Below the pieces are notes generated by a model that was given only the letters and a program-made list of their open reading frames with translations, was not told the DNA's origin and ran no database searches. A stretch of DNA of 64,000 nt. Origin: an uncultured Collinsella sp. Its GTDB lineage: Bacteria > Actinomycetota > Coriobacteriia > Coriobacteriales > Coriobacteriaceae. The stretch is from the NCBI GenBank assembly GCA_900544095.1, contig UQTV01000005.1, positions 62,001 to 126,000 on the forward strand. Direction: 5' to 3'. Within the stretch, counting starts at the first letter, position 1, and the number at the start of each line of letters is the position of its first letter. The position numbers and the translations under genes are program-made. Positions 1 through 8,562 of the stretch are shown one piece after another.

Positions 1-678
1 GAAGCCAATCGCGGCCGAACTGATGAAGGCGAAGACCAAGACGAAGGCGATCTCATTGCTGGTGAACAGCGAGAGGAGGCCCTTTCCATGGGAGACCTTG
101 GGATCGTCCGCGGCATTGGCGCGAATTCCCGCCTCGGGGAGGCGCCACATGTGAGCCGCGAAGACCACCAGCGCGGCGGAGACCACCGTGAACTGGATTT
201 GAGGAGCCATGTCGAGCAGCCGACCGACGATCAGGACGACGATGGCATAGCCGATAGTGCCACCCATGCGAATGCGAGAAAAGTCCAGGCCAGAGCGATC
301 CGCGAGCTCGATGACGAGGGAGTCGCTCAGGGGCAGGAGCCCCGAGAAAAACGCCGAGAATGCAAAGGTTACGAGAAGGACCGGGACGAACGTCGACGCC
401 AGGTAATACAGCGGAGCGAGTACCGCCGCCGCAAGGCAGAGGGCCACGATGACCGCGCGGCGGCGCCCGAGCTTGTCGGCGATCGTCGACCAGAGCGGCT
501 GGATGGCGAGCGCACACACCGGGGTCGCCGCGAGGAGAATGCCGGTCTGGGCCGCGCTGAGGCCGAGGCTCGTGTAGTGAGCGGAGAGAAACGGCGAGTA
601 CACACCCGCGCAGACCCAGTAGAGTACGTTCGCGAAGAACAGCGAAGTCATGCTTGCGTTTGTCTTGGCGTTGTGCAT
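1..678 (-). CDS. MFS permease, PPP/LacY-like type (partial, C-terminus outside window)
   Basis: The minus frame is open from the window edge to an ATG at 678. A GGGAGAA ribosome site lies just upstream of that start. The first 226 residues show repeated hydrophobic helices and the MFS loop-2/3 signature around DKLGRRRAV (about residues 70-78). This fits a 12-helix major facilitator of the MFS_1-like group (3-phenylpropionate/nucleoside-type permeases). It should act as an inner-membrane solute symporter, but the substrate cannot be read from the sequence. The gene is divergent from the RpiR regulator, and two palindromes lie between them, so the permease is probably regulated by RpiR. The family assignment is firm; the C-terminal half is not visible. 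Confidence 0.8.
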   Translation of the reverse strand, partial: MHNAKTNASMTSLFFANVLYWVCAGVYSPFLSAHYTSLGLSAAQTGILLAATPVCALAIQPLWSTIADKLGRRRAVIVALCLAAAVLAPLYYLASTFVPVLLVTFAFSAFFSGLLPLSDSLVIELADRSGLDFSRIRMGGTIGYAIVVLIVGRLLDMAPQIQFTVVSAALVVFAAHMWRLPEAGIRANAADDPKVSHGKGLLSLFTSNEIAFVLVFAFISSAAIGF

Positions 679-763
679 CGTGCTTCTCCCTTCTTGCTCG
701 CCGGGTGCCTGTCTGGGCTTCGAAGTGATTCACCATCTAGCGTGAAACGGAGTTGCGAGGCGT

Positions 764-786
764 TGAAACAATGTTCTGTTGTTTCA
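764..786. promoter_or_regulatory. Inverted repeat, candidate RpiR operator (permease side)
   Basis: The arms TGAAACAA (764-771) and TTGTTTCA (779-786) are perfect complements with a 7-bp spacer. RpiR-type regulators often bind TGAAA/TTTCA palindromes. The site lies about 90 bp upstream of the permease start, in the 300-bp divergent gap 679-978. Another TTGTTTCA half-site follows near 800. The gap holds no gene. Confidence 0.5.
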
Positions 787-878
787 TCGTTTTCGTGCCG
801 TTGTTTCACGGCTCATAAGATAGCAGCTCAAGCTGAGATTGCGCCGAGGAAGTACCGATTTACCGTGAACGGTAGGAA

Positions 879-909
879 ATCAGCGGTGAAACGCTATTTC
901 ACCGCTGAT
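879..909. promoter_or_regulatory. Long perfect palindrome, candidate RpiR operator (regulator side)
   Basis: The arms ATCAGCGGTGAAA (879-891) and TTTCACCGCTGAT (897-909) are perfect complements around a 5-bp centre. They share the TGAAA/TTTCA core with the palindrome at 764-786. The site is about 70 bp upstream of the RpiR gene. A looser TGAAA...TTTTCA pair follows at about 907-931. This suggests autoregulation and joint control of the divergent permease. Confidence 0.55.
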
Positions 910-978
910 GAAATATTTTGCTTATTTTTCACCTCTCTTGACCTAAGATACAAAGCAAGCTAGGACCAAGGAGTAACC

Positions 979-1842
979 ATGGATAAGACAGGGGATGTGC
1001 TCAGCCACATCTGCGCGGTCATGAGCAGCCTATCCCCCTCGGAGAAGGCAATCGCAACGTATGTGCTCGACCACCCGTCGGATGTCGCAACGATGACCGT
1101 CCGCGAACTCGCCGCAGAAACCGGTACGTCACCGGCGTCTGTTTCGAGATTCGCAAGGACGCTTGACTACCGAACCTATTCGGACATGCGTCTGGCGCTC
1201 GGCATATCCATCAGCAGGGCATCCGGCGAAGAAAAGGCCACGGACGGCAGGATTACTCTGGACGACGTCGAGGGCTCCATCAAGTACGTCCTGTCTCACA
1301 AGGTCAAGGAGCTCTCCCAAACCGCCTCGCTCATTGACTCCGATGACTTTTCGGCAGTCGTCAATCTGCTCCACAACGCCAACCTCGTCCTGATCGCGGG
1401 CGTCGGCAACTCGATTAACATGGGCGTAAACGCGGCGTTCAAGCTCTCGCAGGTTGGAGTCAGAGCGTTTTGCCCCAGTACCACCGAAGCCATGGTCTCC
1501 GTCGCAACCAGCCTCAAGGAGAATGACGTTCTGCTCGTCATTTCGACGTCCGGATACTCGAAGCGCCTCGTCAACATATTCGACTCTGCCGAGGATTCGA
1601 ACACCCCCATCATCATGATCACAGACAACCCGGATACGCCGCTCGCGAAGCGTGCCACGCATATCATCCGAGCCATCTCGCGAGATCAGGCCATCACCGG
1701 AACCGAGATCGCCTTCTCGCACAGCTCGATCAACTTCGTCATCGAGCTGCTGTTCCTCTTCCTGACCTCTTGCTGGGATGACCCGGTAGAGTTTAACAGG
1801 ATCATCTCGAAGAATCTCATGGGAGACAAGCAATACAGCTAG
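979..1842 (+). CDS. RpiR/MurR family transcriptional regulator
   Basis: A 287-residue protein with an N-terminal HTH_6 domain (about residues 1-77; the segment around TVRELAAETGTSPASVSRFA is the helix-turn-helix). A C-terminal SIS domain (about 110-240) contains VLIAGVGNS and LLVISTSGYSK, the usual phosphosugar-binding loops. The length is normal for the family. AAGGAG precedes the ATG by 7-8 bp. The gene is divergent from an MFS permease and is followed after about 50 bp by a Cof-type HAD phosphatase. It probably senses a phosphorylated sugar or amino sugar and controls the permease and phosphatase. The ligand is unknown. Confidence 0.9.
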   Translation: MDKTGDVLSHICAVMSSLSPSEKAIATYVLDHPSDVATMTVRELAAETGTSPASVSRFARTLDYRTYSDMRLALGISISRASGEEKATDGRITLDDVEGSIKYVLSHKVKELSQTASLIDSDDFSAVVNLLHNANLVLIAGVGNSINMGVNAAFKLSQVGVRAFCPSTTEAMVSVATSLKENDVLLVISTSGYSKRLVNIFDSAEDSNTPIIMITDNPDTPLAKRATHIIRAISRDQAITGTEIAFSHSSINFVIELLFLFLTSCWDDPVEFNRIISKNLMGDKQYS

Positions 1843-1891
1843 GACGACGCACGCCGGCGCACCGATGCCCAGACCGAAACGGGAGGACCCC

Positions 1892-2719
1892 TTGATAAAG
1901 CTCATCCTCGCAGACATGGATGGGACCCTGTTGCCGTTTGGCTCAAGGGTCGTATCGGAGCGCACGCACAGCGCGATTCTTTCGGCGCTCGATGCGGGCA
2001 TCGCGTTCGGCCCCGCAAGCGGGCGCGACTACGCCGACCTGGCCGATGCCTTTGACGGCGACGCGCGCTGTTTCTCGACCGGCATCATGGCCAACGGAAA
2101 GAAGGTCTTCTCCAGCGGCGAACTCGTGTTCAAAAAGACGCTCTCGACGGAGGCCCTCGTCAAGCTCGATAGCGCTGTACGCCCCTACGCGGGGACGTCA
2201 CTCTGGCTAGTCGCCGATGTCGATGAGACAGGCAAGCGCTGCGAGCAGTTCCTCTGCGCCGTCGAGCCTGGCGACGAATTCGCCCTGGAAGTCGTTAAGG
2301 ACTCCGGAAGAGACATGGCGCTCGGAGACGTGCCCACGAACCGTGACGTCATAACCGCCGGCATCTTCGTCAACGTCAGCTCCGCCCCGACGGAAGTCGT
2401 TCGGAGTCGATGCAAGGAAGCCTGCCCAGAACTTGATTTCCCCTCGCCCGTCCCATTCTTCCTCGATGTTGTTCCGGCTGGCTGGAGCAAGGTAAACGGA
2501 CTCGACGCGCTTCTCGGCAGCCTTGGGGTCACGCTGGACGAGGTCGCTTTTATCGGAGACTCGGAAAACGACGTGACGCTCCTCGAAAAGGTGCCGAACT
2601 CCTACGCAGTCGCGGGCGCGATGCCAGAGGCGAAGGCCGCGGCCCATCACCTGATCGGGAACGCAGCCGAGGACTCCGTCGCGAAGCTCATCGAACAGAT
2701 TGTCCAGCAGCGAGGCTAG
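1892..2719 (+). CDS. Cof-type HAD-IIB sugar phosphatase
   Basis: A HAD hydrolase of about 275 residues that dephosphorylates small phosphometabolites in the cytoplasm. Motif I is LADMDGTLL, right at the N-terminus. The conserved Lys and motif IV are in GWSKVNGLDALL and FIGDSENDVTLL near the C-terminus. A C2-type cap lies between, as in Cof/YbiV proteins. The TTG start at 1892 is preferred because GGGAGG lies 5 bp upstream and Cof proteins begin with xIKLIxxDxDGTL. The in-frame ATG at 1865 has no ribosome site. The gene follows the RpiR regulator in the same direction, so they probably share an operon. The substrate is unknown. Confidence 0.85.
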   Translation: MIKLILADMDGTLLPFGSRVVSERTHSAILSALDAGIAFGPASGRDYADLADAFDGDARCFSTGIMANGKKVFSSGELVFKKTLSTEALVKLDSAVRPYAGTSLWLVADVDETGKRCEQFLCAVEPGDEFALEVVKDSGRDMALGDVPTNRDVITAGIFVNVSSAPTEVVRSRCKEACPELDFPSPVPFFLDVVPAGWSKVNGLDALLGSLGVTLDEVAFIGDSENDVTLLEKVPNSYAVAGAMPEAKAAAHHLIGNAAEDSVAKLIEQIVQQRG

Positions 2720-2771
2720 GGTTCCGCCAGCGTGGCATGCGCCGCGTGCCTCGTCATCCGTTCGTGGCGCG

Positions 2772-2921
2772 CTACCTCGTGACGATCCAGAGCGTGGCCA
2801 TCGTCGCGACGCCGATGCCTACGATGAGCGCGGCCCACAGGACGCGGACCACGGGGTTCATGTCGCCCGTCACCACCATGTCGTTCGCGTGCCAGAACCA
2901 GCTCTCGTTTCCCTTGCGCAT
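2772..2921 (-). CDS. Small single-pass membrane protein (49 aa)
   Basis: A short frame with ATG at 2921 and TAG at 2772. GGGAG lies 7 bp upstream of the start. The product begins MRKGNESWFWHANDMVV and ends in a hydrophobic stretch (about residues 24-48) able to cross the membrane once. It resembles other short coriobacterial membrane peptides, but I do not recognise a family. It is convergent with the upstream HAD gene, and about 250 bp without genes separate it from the RlmKL start. Good ribosome site and clear helix support it; function is unknown. Confidence 0.5.
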   Translation of the reverse strand: MRKGNESWFWHANDMVVTGDMNPVVRVLWAALIVGIGVATMATLWIVTR

Positions 2922-3172
2922 GATGCACTCCCTTAGCCTCGATTACGCCATCTATGGCCGAGCAATCGCTGGTCACGTGCCATAGATTTGCCCTACGCCC
3001 AGCTTTCAGTTCTGTAAGGCGGCGGGAGCCTGTGCGAGGCCCCGAGTCCTGAGGCCGTTGCAATGAAAATGGGAATCAAGGGGCACGCATCAATCATATG
3101 GGTTCCTTTCGAGGGCGATGGCAAACGAAGCATCCATCATATAATGGAGCGACGCAACCAGAGAGGTCACCC

Positions 3173-5755
3173 ATGGATTTTTATGCAAGCTGCCCGGAGG
3201 GCTTTGAATCCGCACTCGCCGACGAGCTCAAGCGGCTCGGGCTTTCGCATGTTCGCCGGCTGAAGGGCCGCGCTACATTTGAGGGCGAGCTCGAGCAAGG
3301 CTACCGAGCATGCCTGTGGTCGCGCCTGGCGAGCCGCGTGTTCGTGGTGCTCGGGCGCTTTGAGGCGCAGGATGCCGACGAGCTGTACGACGGCGTTTAC
3401 GACATCGCCTGGGAGACTATCATCCGCCCCGGCGCCACCATCGCCATCACCGCCCGCGGCGTGACCGAGCAGCTGCGCAACACGCGCTTCTCGGCCCTGC
3501 GCGCCAAGGACGCATTATGCGACCGCTTGGCCGAAACCACGGGCCGTCGTGCCGATGTCGACGCCGCCGACCCCGATGTTCACCTGCTGCTTTCGCTGCG
3601 TCAGCGTCGCGCGAGCATTAGCCTGGACCTTTCGGGCGACCCGCTGTTCAAACGCCTGCCGCCCGCAGCGACCCGCGCCGGCGAGGGCGCGCACGTGCTG
3701 CGCCCCGACTACGCCGCCCTGGTGCTGGCGCAGGTCGGCTGGACCGCGCTGTGCGAGCGCGAGCTGACGGCCGACGATTACGAGAACGAGGCTCTGCCCA
3801 CGCTGGTCGACGCCTCATGCGCCGGCGGCGGTCTGCTGCTGGAGGCCGTGAATATTCTGACCGACCGCGCCCCGGGCGCTGCACGCGAGCGCTGGGGCTT
3901 TGAAGGCTGGCAGCTGCACGACGCCGCTCTGTGGGAGCAGCTGCGTGCCGAGGCGCGCGAGCACGAGACTGCGGCGCGTGAGCGCCAGGCACGCATCGTC
4001 GCCGTGGACATTGACCCCGCCGCCCGCAAGACCGCCGAGCGCATGGTCAAGTGCGCCGGTTACAAGCGCTTTGTCGATTTTTGCGCTGCCAAATCTGCCA
4101 CCGTACTGGACCACGCGGGCGCCGTCGCCGGTGCCGCCCTCGTCGCGGATACGACCGAGACACCGCTGTCGCTTATGCATGACGCCATGACGCTGGTCGG
4201 CGAGCTGCGCCGCGCGCCCGAGCTCACTTCGGCACCGGTCGCCGCGCTCACCCGCGACGGATTGCTGGCCCGCGCGCTCCACGCTGAGCCCGCGCGCTCC
4301 ATCGCCGTCATGCCCAACAACGAGGAGGCGACCGTCGAGGTTTGGCCCTCGCTCGACCACGCCGCCGCAGCGTTTGAGGCTGCGACCAGCGCGGATGCTG
4401 GGGGCGAGACCTCGGACGCCGACGACGTCATCAGCGACGAAGCCCCCGCCATGCCCGAACCCGCTGCCACGCTCGACCTGGGCGACGGCAAGCCGCTGCC
4501 CGTGCTCATCCCCGAGTCCGAGCAGTTCGCCAACCGCCTGCGCAAGAACGCCCGTCTGCGCCGCAAGTGGGCCAAGCGCGAGGACGTGAGCTGCTACCGC
4601 GTCTACGATGCCGACCTGCCCGACTACTCCGCCGCCATCGATCTGTACGAGGGCTGCCCGCAGACGCCGGGTCGCTGGCTCGTCATCGCCGAATACGCCG
4701 CGCCCAAGACCATCGACCCCGCGCTTGCCCAGGCCCGCATGCTCGACATCTTGGCCATCGCGCCGCGCATCCTGGATGTTCCGGCCGAGCACGTGCACGC
4801 TAAGGCCCGCATGCGTTCGCGCGGCGGCTCGCAGTACGGCAAGCAAGGCGCCGGTAAGGACGGCTCGGGCGAGCGTGCCAATATCGCGCGCCGTTGCCTG
4901 CCGCTCATCGAAGAGGGCGGCCTTACCTTTGCCGTCAACTTTGACGACTACCTGGATGTGGGCATCTTCCTGGACCACCGCGTCACCCGCAACCTAGTGC
5001 GCGAGCACGCCAAGCAGGCGCGCCGCTTCCTCAACCTGTTTGCCTACACCGGCACTGCCACCTGCTACGCGGCCGATGGCGGCGTCGAAGAGACCGTGAC
5101 GGTCGACCTTTCCAACACCTACCTGGACTGGGCCGAGCGCAACATGCGCCAGAACGGCTTTGTTGGCCCGCAGCATCACTTTGTGCGCGATGACGTGCTC
5201 GCCTGGATTCGCGACCAGCGCCAGACGCGCAACCGCTGGGACCTGATTTTTGTCGACCCGCCCACGTTCTCGAACTCGTCCAAGATGGGCCGCCGCACCT
5301 GGGATGTCCAGCGCGACCATGTTGAGCTTTTGGCCGGCGTATCGCGCCTGCTCGCACAGGGCGGCCACGCCATCTTTAGCTGCAACCTGCGTGGCTTCCG
5401 CCCCGAGACGCGCAAGCTCGCCCGCGCGGGCGTAGTGCTACAGGACATTACGGCACAGACCATCCCCGAGGACTTCGCGCGCAACCAGAAGGTGCACCAC
5501 TGCTATATCGTGCGCCGACTTCCCATCGAGGACGCCATGGCCGAGGTCGGCTTTAGCGCCGAGGAAATTGCCGAGCGCGTCGAGGAACTGCATAACCCCG
5601 AGGCCCGCAAGCCCCGTGCGGCAGTACCCACGCACGCGCAGGCCGGCGACCGGGGGCCGCGCGGCAACGGCAAGTCCAGCTTTGCCGGCAAGCCCTCCCC
5701 CGCCGGCAAACCTAAAAAGAAGAAGTTCTACGCCAGCAAGCCCAAGGGCAAATAA
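3173..5755 (+). CDS. rlmL: RlmKL-type bifunctional 23S rRNA methyltransferase (RlmL half degenerate)
   Basis: An 860-residue protein laid out like E. coli RlmKL. A THUMP region (about residues 1-160) is followed by an RlmL-type N2-methyltransferase domain and a C-terminal RlmK-type N7-methyltransferase domain. The RlmK half keeps FLNLFAYTGTAT and DPPTFSNS. In the RlmL half the SAM motif expected as DPxCGSGT reads DASCAGGG. The catalytic NPPY motif is not found after VAVDIDPAARKTAERM; that region reads VADTTETPL instead. A charged, Ala-rich insertion precedes the NRLRKN linker, and the tail is Lys-rich. ATG 3173 is chosen because the family begins with FYAS/FAS-like residues and AGAGAGGT precedes it; an upstream in-frame ATG at 3098 lacks both. 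m7G2069 activity is likely; m2G2445 activity is doubtful. Confidence 0.85.
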   Translation: MDFYASCPEGFESALADELKRLGLSHVRRLKGRATFEGELEQGYRACLWSRLASRVFVVLGRFEAQDADELYDGVYDIAWETIIRPGATIAITARGVTEQLRNTRFSALRAKDALCDRLAETTGRRADVDAADPDVHLLLSLRQRRASISLDLSGDPLFKRLPPAATRAGEGAHVLRPDYAALVLAQVGWTALCERELTADDYENEALPTLVDASCAGGGLLLEAVNILTDRAPGAARERWGFEGWQLHDAALWEQLRAEAREHETAARERQARIVAVDIDPAARKTAERMVKCAGYKRFVDFCAAKSATVLDHAGAVAGAALVADTTETPLSLMHDAMTLVGELRRAPELTSAPVAALTRDGLLARALHAEPARSIAVMPNNEEATVEVWPSLDHAAAAFEAATSADAGGETSDADDVISDEAPAMPEPAATLDLGDGKPLPVLIPESEQFANRLRKNARLRRKWAKREDVSCYRVYDADLPDYSAAIDLYEGCPQTPGRWLVIAEYAAPKTIDPALAQARMLDILAIAPRILDVPAEHVHAKARMRSRGGSQYGKQGAGKDGSGERANIARRCLPLIEEGGLTFAVNFDDYLDVGIFLDHRVTRNLVREHAKQARRFLNLFAYTGTATCYAADGGVEETVTVDLSNTYLDWAERNMRQNGFVGPQHHFVRDDVLAWIRDQRQTRNRWDLIFVDPPTFSNSSKMGRRTWDVQRDHVELLAGVSRLLAQGGHAIFSCNLRGFRPETRKLARAGVVLQDITAQTIPEDFARNQKVHHCYIVRRLPIEDAMAEVGFSAEEIAERVEELHNPEARKPRAAVPTHAQAGDRGPRGNGKSSFAGKPSPAGKPKKKKFYASKPKGK

Positions 5756-5758
5756 CAA

Positions 5759-5825
5759 AGTTGCGGTGGAATACGGACTGTTTTGCCTAGAATGAGGCAA
5801 AGTTAGGCCGTATTTCACCGCAACT
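5759..5825. repeat. Nested long-hairpin repeat, copy 1 (family R1)
   Basis: The outer arms AGTTGCGGTGGAATACGG (5759-5776) and its near-perfect complement (5808-5825) enclose an inner hairpin with TTGCCT/AGGCAA. A second copy with the same nested layout lies at 31027-31093. This copy sits between the convergent RlmKL and kdpE-like genes. It may act as a bidirectional transcription barrier, though it lacks a classical T-run. Confidence 0.7.
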
Positions 5826-5849
5826 CATATTGGGATGGTGGATGCCGAC

Positions 5850-6563
5850 CTATCCCTGGATGACCAATCGGTAACCAATACCCACGTGCGTCTGGATATA
5901 GCGCGGATGCGCGGGGTCGGACTCGATCTTCTTGCGCAGCGTGCCCATAAAGACGCGCAGGCTCGCCAGGTCGCTCTTAGTTGCCGTGCCCCAAATCTCG
6001 TGCAGGATAAACTGGTGCGTCAGCACCTTGTCGGCGTTATGCGCCAGCAGGCACAGGAGCTTGTACTCGATCGGCGTCAGATGCAGTTCCTCGCCATCCA
6101 TCGTGGCGATGCCGGCATCAAAATCGATATGCAGCTCACCGGTATCGAACGAGCCCTCGGAGACAACACCGCCCGTTTGCGCATACGAAAGGCGGCGGAG
6201 GGTGGTGCGAATACGCGCGAGCAGCTCCTCGACCGAAAACGGCTTGGTCAGATAGTCGTCGGCACCGGCATCGAGCGCGCGGATTTTGTCCGCATCCTCG
6301 CTGCGCGCCGAGACCACGATAATCGGCATGCCCGACCATGCGCGCACCGACTCCACCACCTTGACGCCGTCCATATCGGGCAGGCCCAGATCGAGCAGCA
6401 CAATGCTCGGCGCCTGCGATGAGGCGGCGGCGATGGCGGCATGGGCGGTCTCCACGGCCATATGGCGCAAGCCGTGCGCCTCGAGCGCGGCAACAATAAG
6501 ATTGCGAACGGCGGGGTCGTCCTCAACGACTAAGATGAGCGGTTTTACGGCAGAGTTCGGCAA
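5850..6563 (-). CDS. KdpE-like OmpR-family response regulator
   Basis: A 237-residue protein with a receiver domain followed by a winged-helix DNA-binding domain. The acidic pair is E14/D15/D16, the phospho-acceptor is D58 in LLDLGLPD, and the conserved Lys is in YLTKPFSVEE. The C-terminal wing includes LTPIEYKLLCLL and GYRLV. TTG at 6563 is taken as start: AAGGAG lies 6 bp upstream and the position is 4 nt after the sensor kinase stop. The resulting length matches KdpE (225 aa). It is co-transcribed downstream of the KdpD-like kinase. By family it would activate potassium uptake genes; the only one seen here is kup. Confidence 0.85.
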   Translation of the reverse strand: MPNSAVKPLILVVEDDPAVRNLIVAALEAHGLRHMAVETAHAAIAAASSQAPSIVLLDLGLPDMDGVKVVESVRAWSGMPIIVVSARSEDADKIRALDAGADDYLTKPFSVEELLARIRTTLRRLSYAQTGGVVSEGSFDTGELHIDFDAGIATMDGEELHLTPIEYKLLCLLAHNADKVLTHQFILHEIWGTATKSDLASLRVFMGTLRKKIESDPAHPRYIQTHVGIGYRLVIQG

Positions 6564-6567
6564 AGCG

Positions 6568-8199
6568 CTACTCCTTATCAAACGAAACGTCGGCGGCAGG
6601 AAGTTCAATCGTAAAGACCGAACCGTGCGGGTCCGCTGCGGCAACCTCTATGCTACCGCCATGTGCCAACGCAATGGAACGGCAGAGCGAAAGACCCAGG
6701 CCAACGCTGCGGTGGCTGTCGGCCAGACCATGGTTGGCGGTATAGAACGACTCAAAGATGCGCTCGCGATCCTCGGGTGCGATGCCCGGACCATCATCGG
6801 CCACCGAGCACGCCACGCGTCCATCGTCGACGCTAATCGAAATCACGATATGCGAGCCCGCGGGCGTATAGGCGATGGCGTTGTTCACCAGATTGACCAC
6901 CAGCTGCACCATCAGGCGCGCGTCGACGTTGACGAGCGCCGGCTCATCGCATGCCACCACCTTAAGGTCGTGCTCGCGCACGGCAGGGTTCACGTGGCGC
7001 AGCGCCTCCTCGACGATATCGTCCATGAGCTCGAGCGTGGTCGACAGGCGCATACCGCCGCCCTCGAGCTTGGTGATGGCGAGCAGGTTCTCGACGGTGG
7101 CGTTGAGCCATTGCGCATCCGAGCGAATGGACAGAAGCATGCCGCGGCGCGTCTGGCTATCGAGCACGGCGGTGCCGGTCGAGCCCTGGTCGAGCAGCAC
7201 ATCGGCATTGCCCGAAATACTGGTGAGCGGCGTGCGCAGGTCGTGCGAGATGGAGCGCAGCAGGTTGGCGCGCAGCTGCTCGTTTTTGGCGAGCACCGCC
7301 GCCTCCTCGCGGGCCTCCATGGCGCGGGCGCGATCGAGTGCCAGCTCGCCTTCGCTCACGATGGCATCGGCAAGTGTCCGCTCCTCGTGCGTCAGCACGT
7401 CGGGCTCGGCAACGATAGCCAGCACGCCCACCACCGAGGCGGGGTCGCCCGAGCGCACGAAGCCGTCACCTGTGCGGACCGTCAGGTAGATGCCATAAAA
7501 CGCCGAGCCGCCATAGGTGGCATCGAGCGGCGTTCCCACATAGGCGGACGCCGAGAGCCGCGGCGGCATCTGCGGCGCCAGTTCGTGCACCGGCGCGGCA
7601 TCGCCCACGGCCGTGTATGTCGCACGCGGCAGCAGGTCATCATCGTCGGCGTCGGCGCTGTACCACACGACCGGACAGCCCGAAAGACGCGCCAGCTGCG
7701 TTGCCATGGCATGGATAATTTGCTGCTGGTCGGCGCACCGCTGCAGCATGCGGTTAGTCTCGAGCACCATATGCGTGCGACGGTCGCTGGCGGCAGCCTG
7801 CGCCAAGGCGCGGCGCAGGGCCAACGCAATCGAGCTCGACACAAGCGAGACCACGAACATGATGAAGAACATGCCGGGATAGACGCGGTCGATAAGCGAC
7901 AGCGAGTAGCGCGGGTCGACAAACAAGAAGTTGTAGAGCGCCACGGCGGCAGCCGAGCTCAGCAAGCAATACAGGCGACTCCAGGTAAAGAATGCGCACA
8001 GCTGAACGGCGAACACATAGACGATCATGATGCTCGGCGCGAGACCCGGATGGTCGAGCAGCGCGCCCACAATCGTCGCTGCGACCAGCAGCCCCGCCGA
8101 TACGCAGGCGTCATACAGAGGAGTGCGGCGCGTCAGCGTTGTGCGCCGCCACCAAAAGTTATCGGCAATATCGCCGTCCGCACGGACGTCCATAGACAC
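6568..8199 (-). CDS. KdpD-like sensor histidine kinase lacking the N-terminal KdpD/Usp domains
   Basis: A 543-residue membrane kinase. Residues about 28-130 contain four hydrophobic segments of the DUF4118 type found in KdpD. A GAF-like region (about 150-280) follows, then HisKA with H319 in SISHDLRTPLTS. The HATPase domain has NLVNNAIAYTPAG, VADDGPGI and GLGLSL. E. coli KdpD is 894 aa; the N-terminal ATP-binding KdpD and Usp domains are absent here. The start is GTG 8199 (or ATG 8193) after GGGAGGGG. The kinase precedes the kdpE-like gene by a 4-nt gap and lies downstream of kup and a small membrane protein. No kdpFABC is seen in the window. Confidence 0.85.
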   Translation of the reverse strand: MSMDVRADGDIADNFWWRRTTLTRRTPLYDACVSAGLLVAATIVGALLDHPGLAPSIMIVYVFAVQLCAFFTWSRLYCLLSSAAAVALYNFLFVDPRYSLSLIDRVYPGMFFIMFVVSLVSSSIALALRRALAQAAASDRRTHMVLETNRMLQRCADQQQIIHAMATQLARLSGCPVVWYSADADDDDLLPRATYTAVGDAAPVHELAPQMPPRLSASAYVGTPLDATYGGSAFYGIYLTVRTGDGFVRSGDPASVVGVLAIVAEPDVLTHEERTLADAIVSEGELALDRARAMEAREEAAVLAKNEQLRANLLRSISHDLRTPLTSISGNADVLLDQGSTGTAVLDSQTRRGMLLSIRSDAQWLNATVENLLAITKLEGGGMRLSTTLELMDDIVEEALRHVNPAVREHDLKVVACDEPALVNVDARLMVQLVVNLVNNAIAYTPAGSHIVISISVDDGRVACSVADDGPGIAPEDRERIFESFYTANHGLADSHRSVGLGLSLCRSIALAHGGSIEVAAADPHGSVFTIELPAADVSFDKE

Positions 8200-8220
8200 C
8201 GTACCCCTCCCTCAAAAACA

Positions 8221-8261
8221 AAAACCACCACAAAGGGGACAGGCACCTTTGTGGTGGTTTT
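8221..8261. repeat. Short palindromic repeat, family R4, copy 1
   Basis: The arms AAAACCACCACAAAGG and CCTTTGTGGTGGTTTT flank a GGACAGGCA centre. Near-identical copies lie at 47542-47581 and 49665-49702. This copy lies between the kinase start and the small membrane protein. The form (short imperfect palindrome, intergenic, dispersed) is REP-like. Confidence 0.75.
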
Positions 8262-8307
8262 CCCTCGTGGTGGTTCTAAGTGTAAAGCCTTCTACGACCG
8301 GCAGTCG

Positions 8308-8502
8308 CTAGACAAACAGCACGTGCGCGAGCAGGGCACACACGCACACCGCTCCAAATACCAGTGCCACGATCGAAATTACGCGATCGGCCATGTCCAT
8401 GTTGGCCCGATTCGTAAAGAACCGATCTTCGGCAGCGTCGACACGCGCCTCACGCATCATTTCGACCACCGCCTCACGGCCATCGAGCGCCTTTGTATCC
8501 AT
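8308..8502 (-). CDS. Small membrane protein between kup and kdpD-like gene (64 aa)
   Basis: The ATG at 8502 follows GGGGAGG with a 5-bp spacer, a strong site. A longer in-frame start at 8535 has a poorer one. The product begins MDTKALDGREAVVEMM, has a charged amphipathic half (about residues 1-37), and ends in one membrane helix (VISIVALVFGAVCVCALLAH). No family is recognised. Same strand and position between the Kup permease and the KdpD-like kinase suggest a link to potassium transport or sensing. This is inferred from context only. Confidence 0.6.
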   Translation of the reverse strand: MDTKALDGREAVVEMMREARVDAAEDRFFTNRANMDMADRVISIVALVFGAVCVCALLAHVLFV

Positions 8503-8562
8503 GTTTACCTCCCCGGCCTCATGCTTATCCATCAAAAACCAACTCCGTGTAGCCGCCGACGT

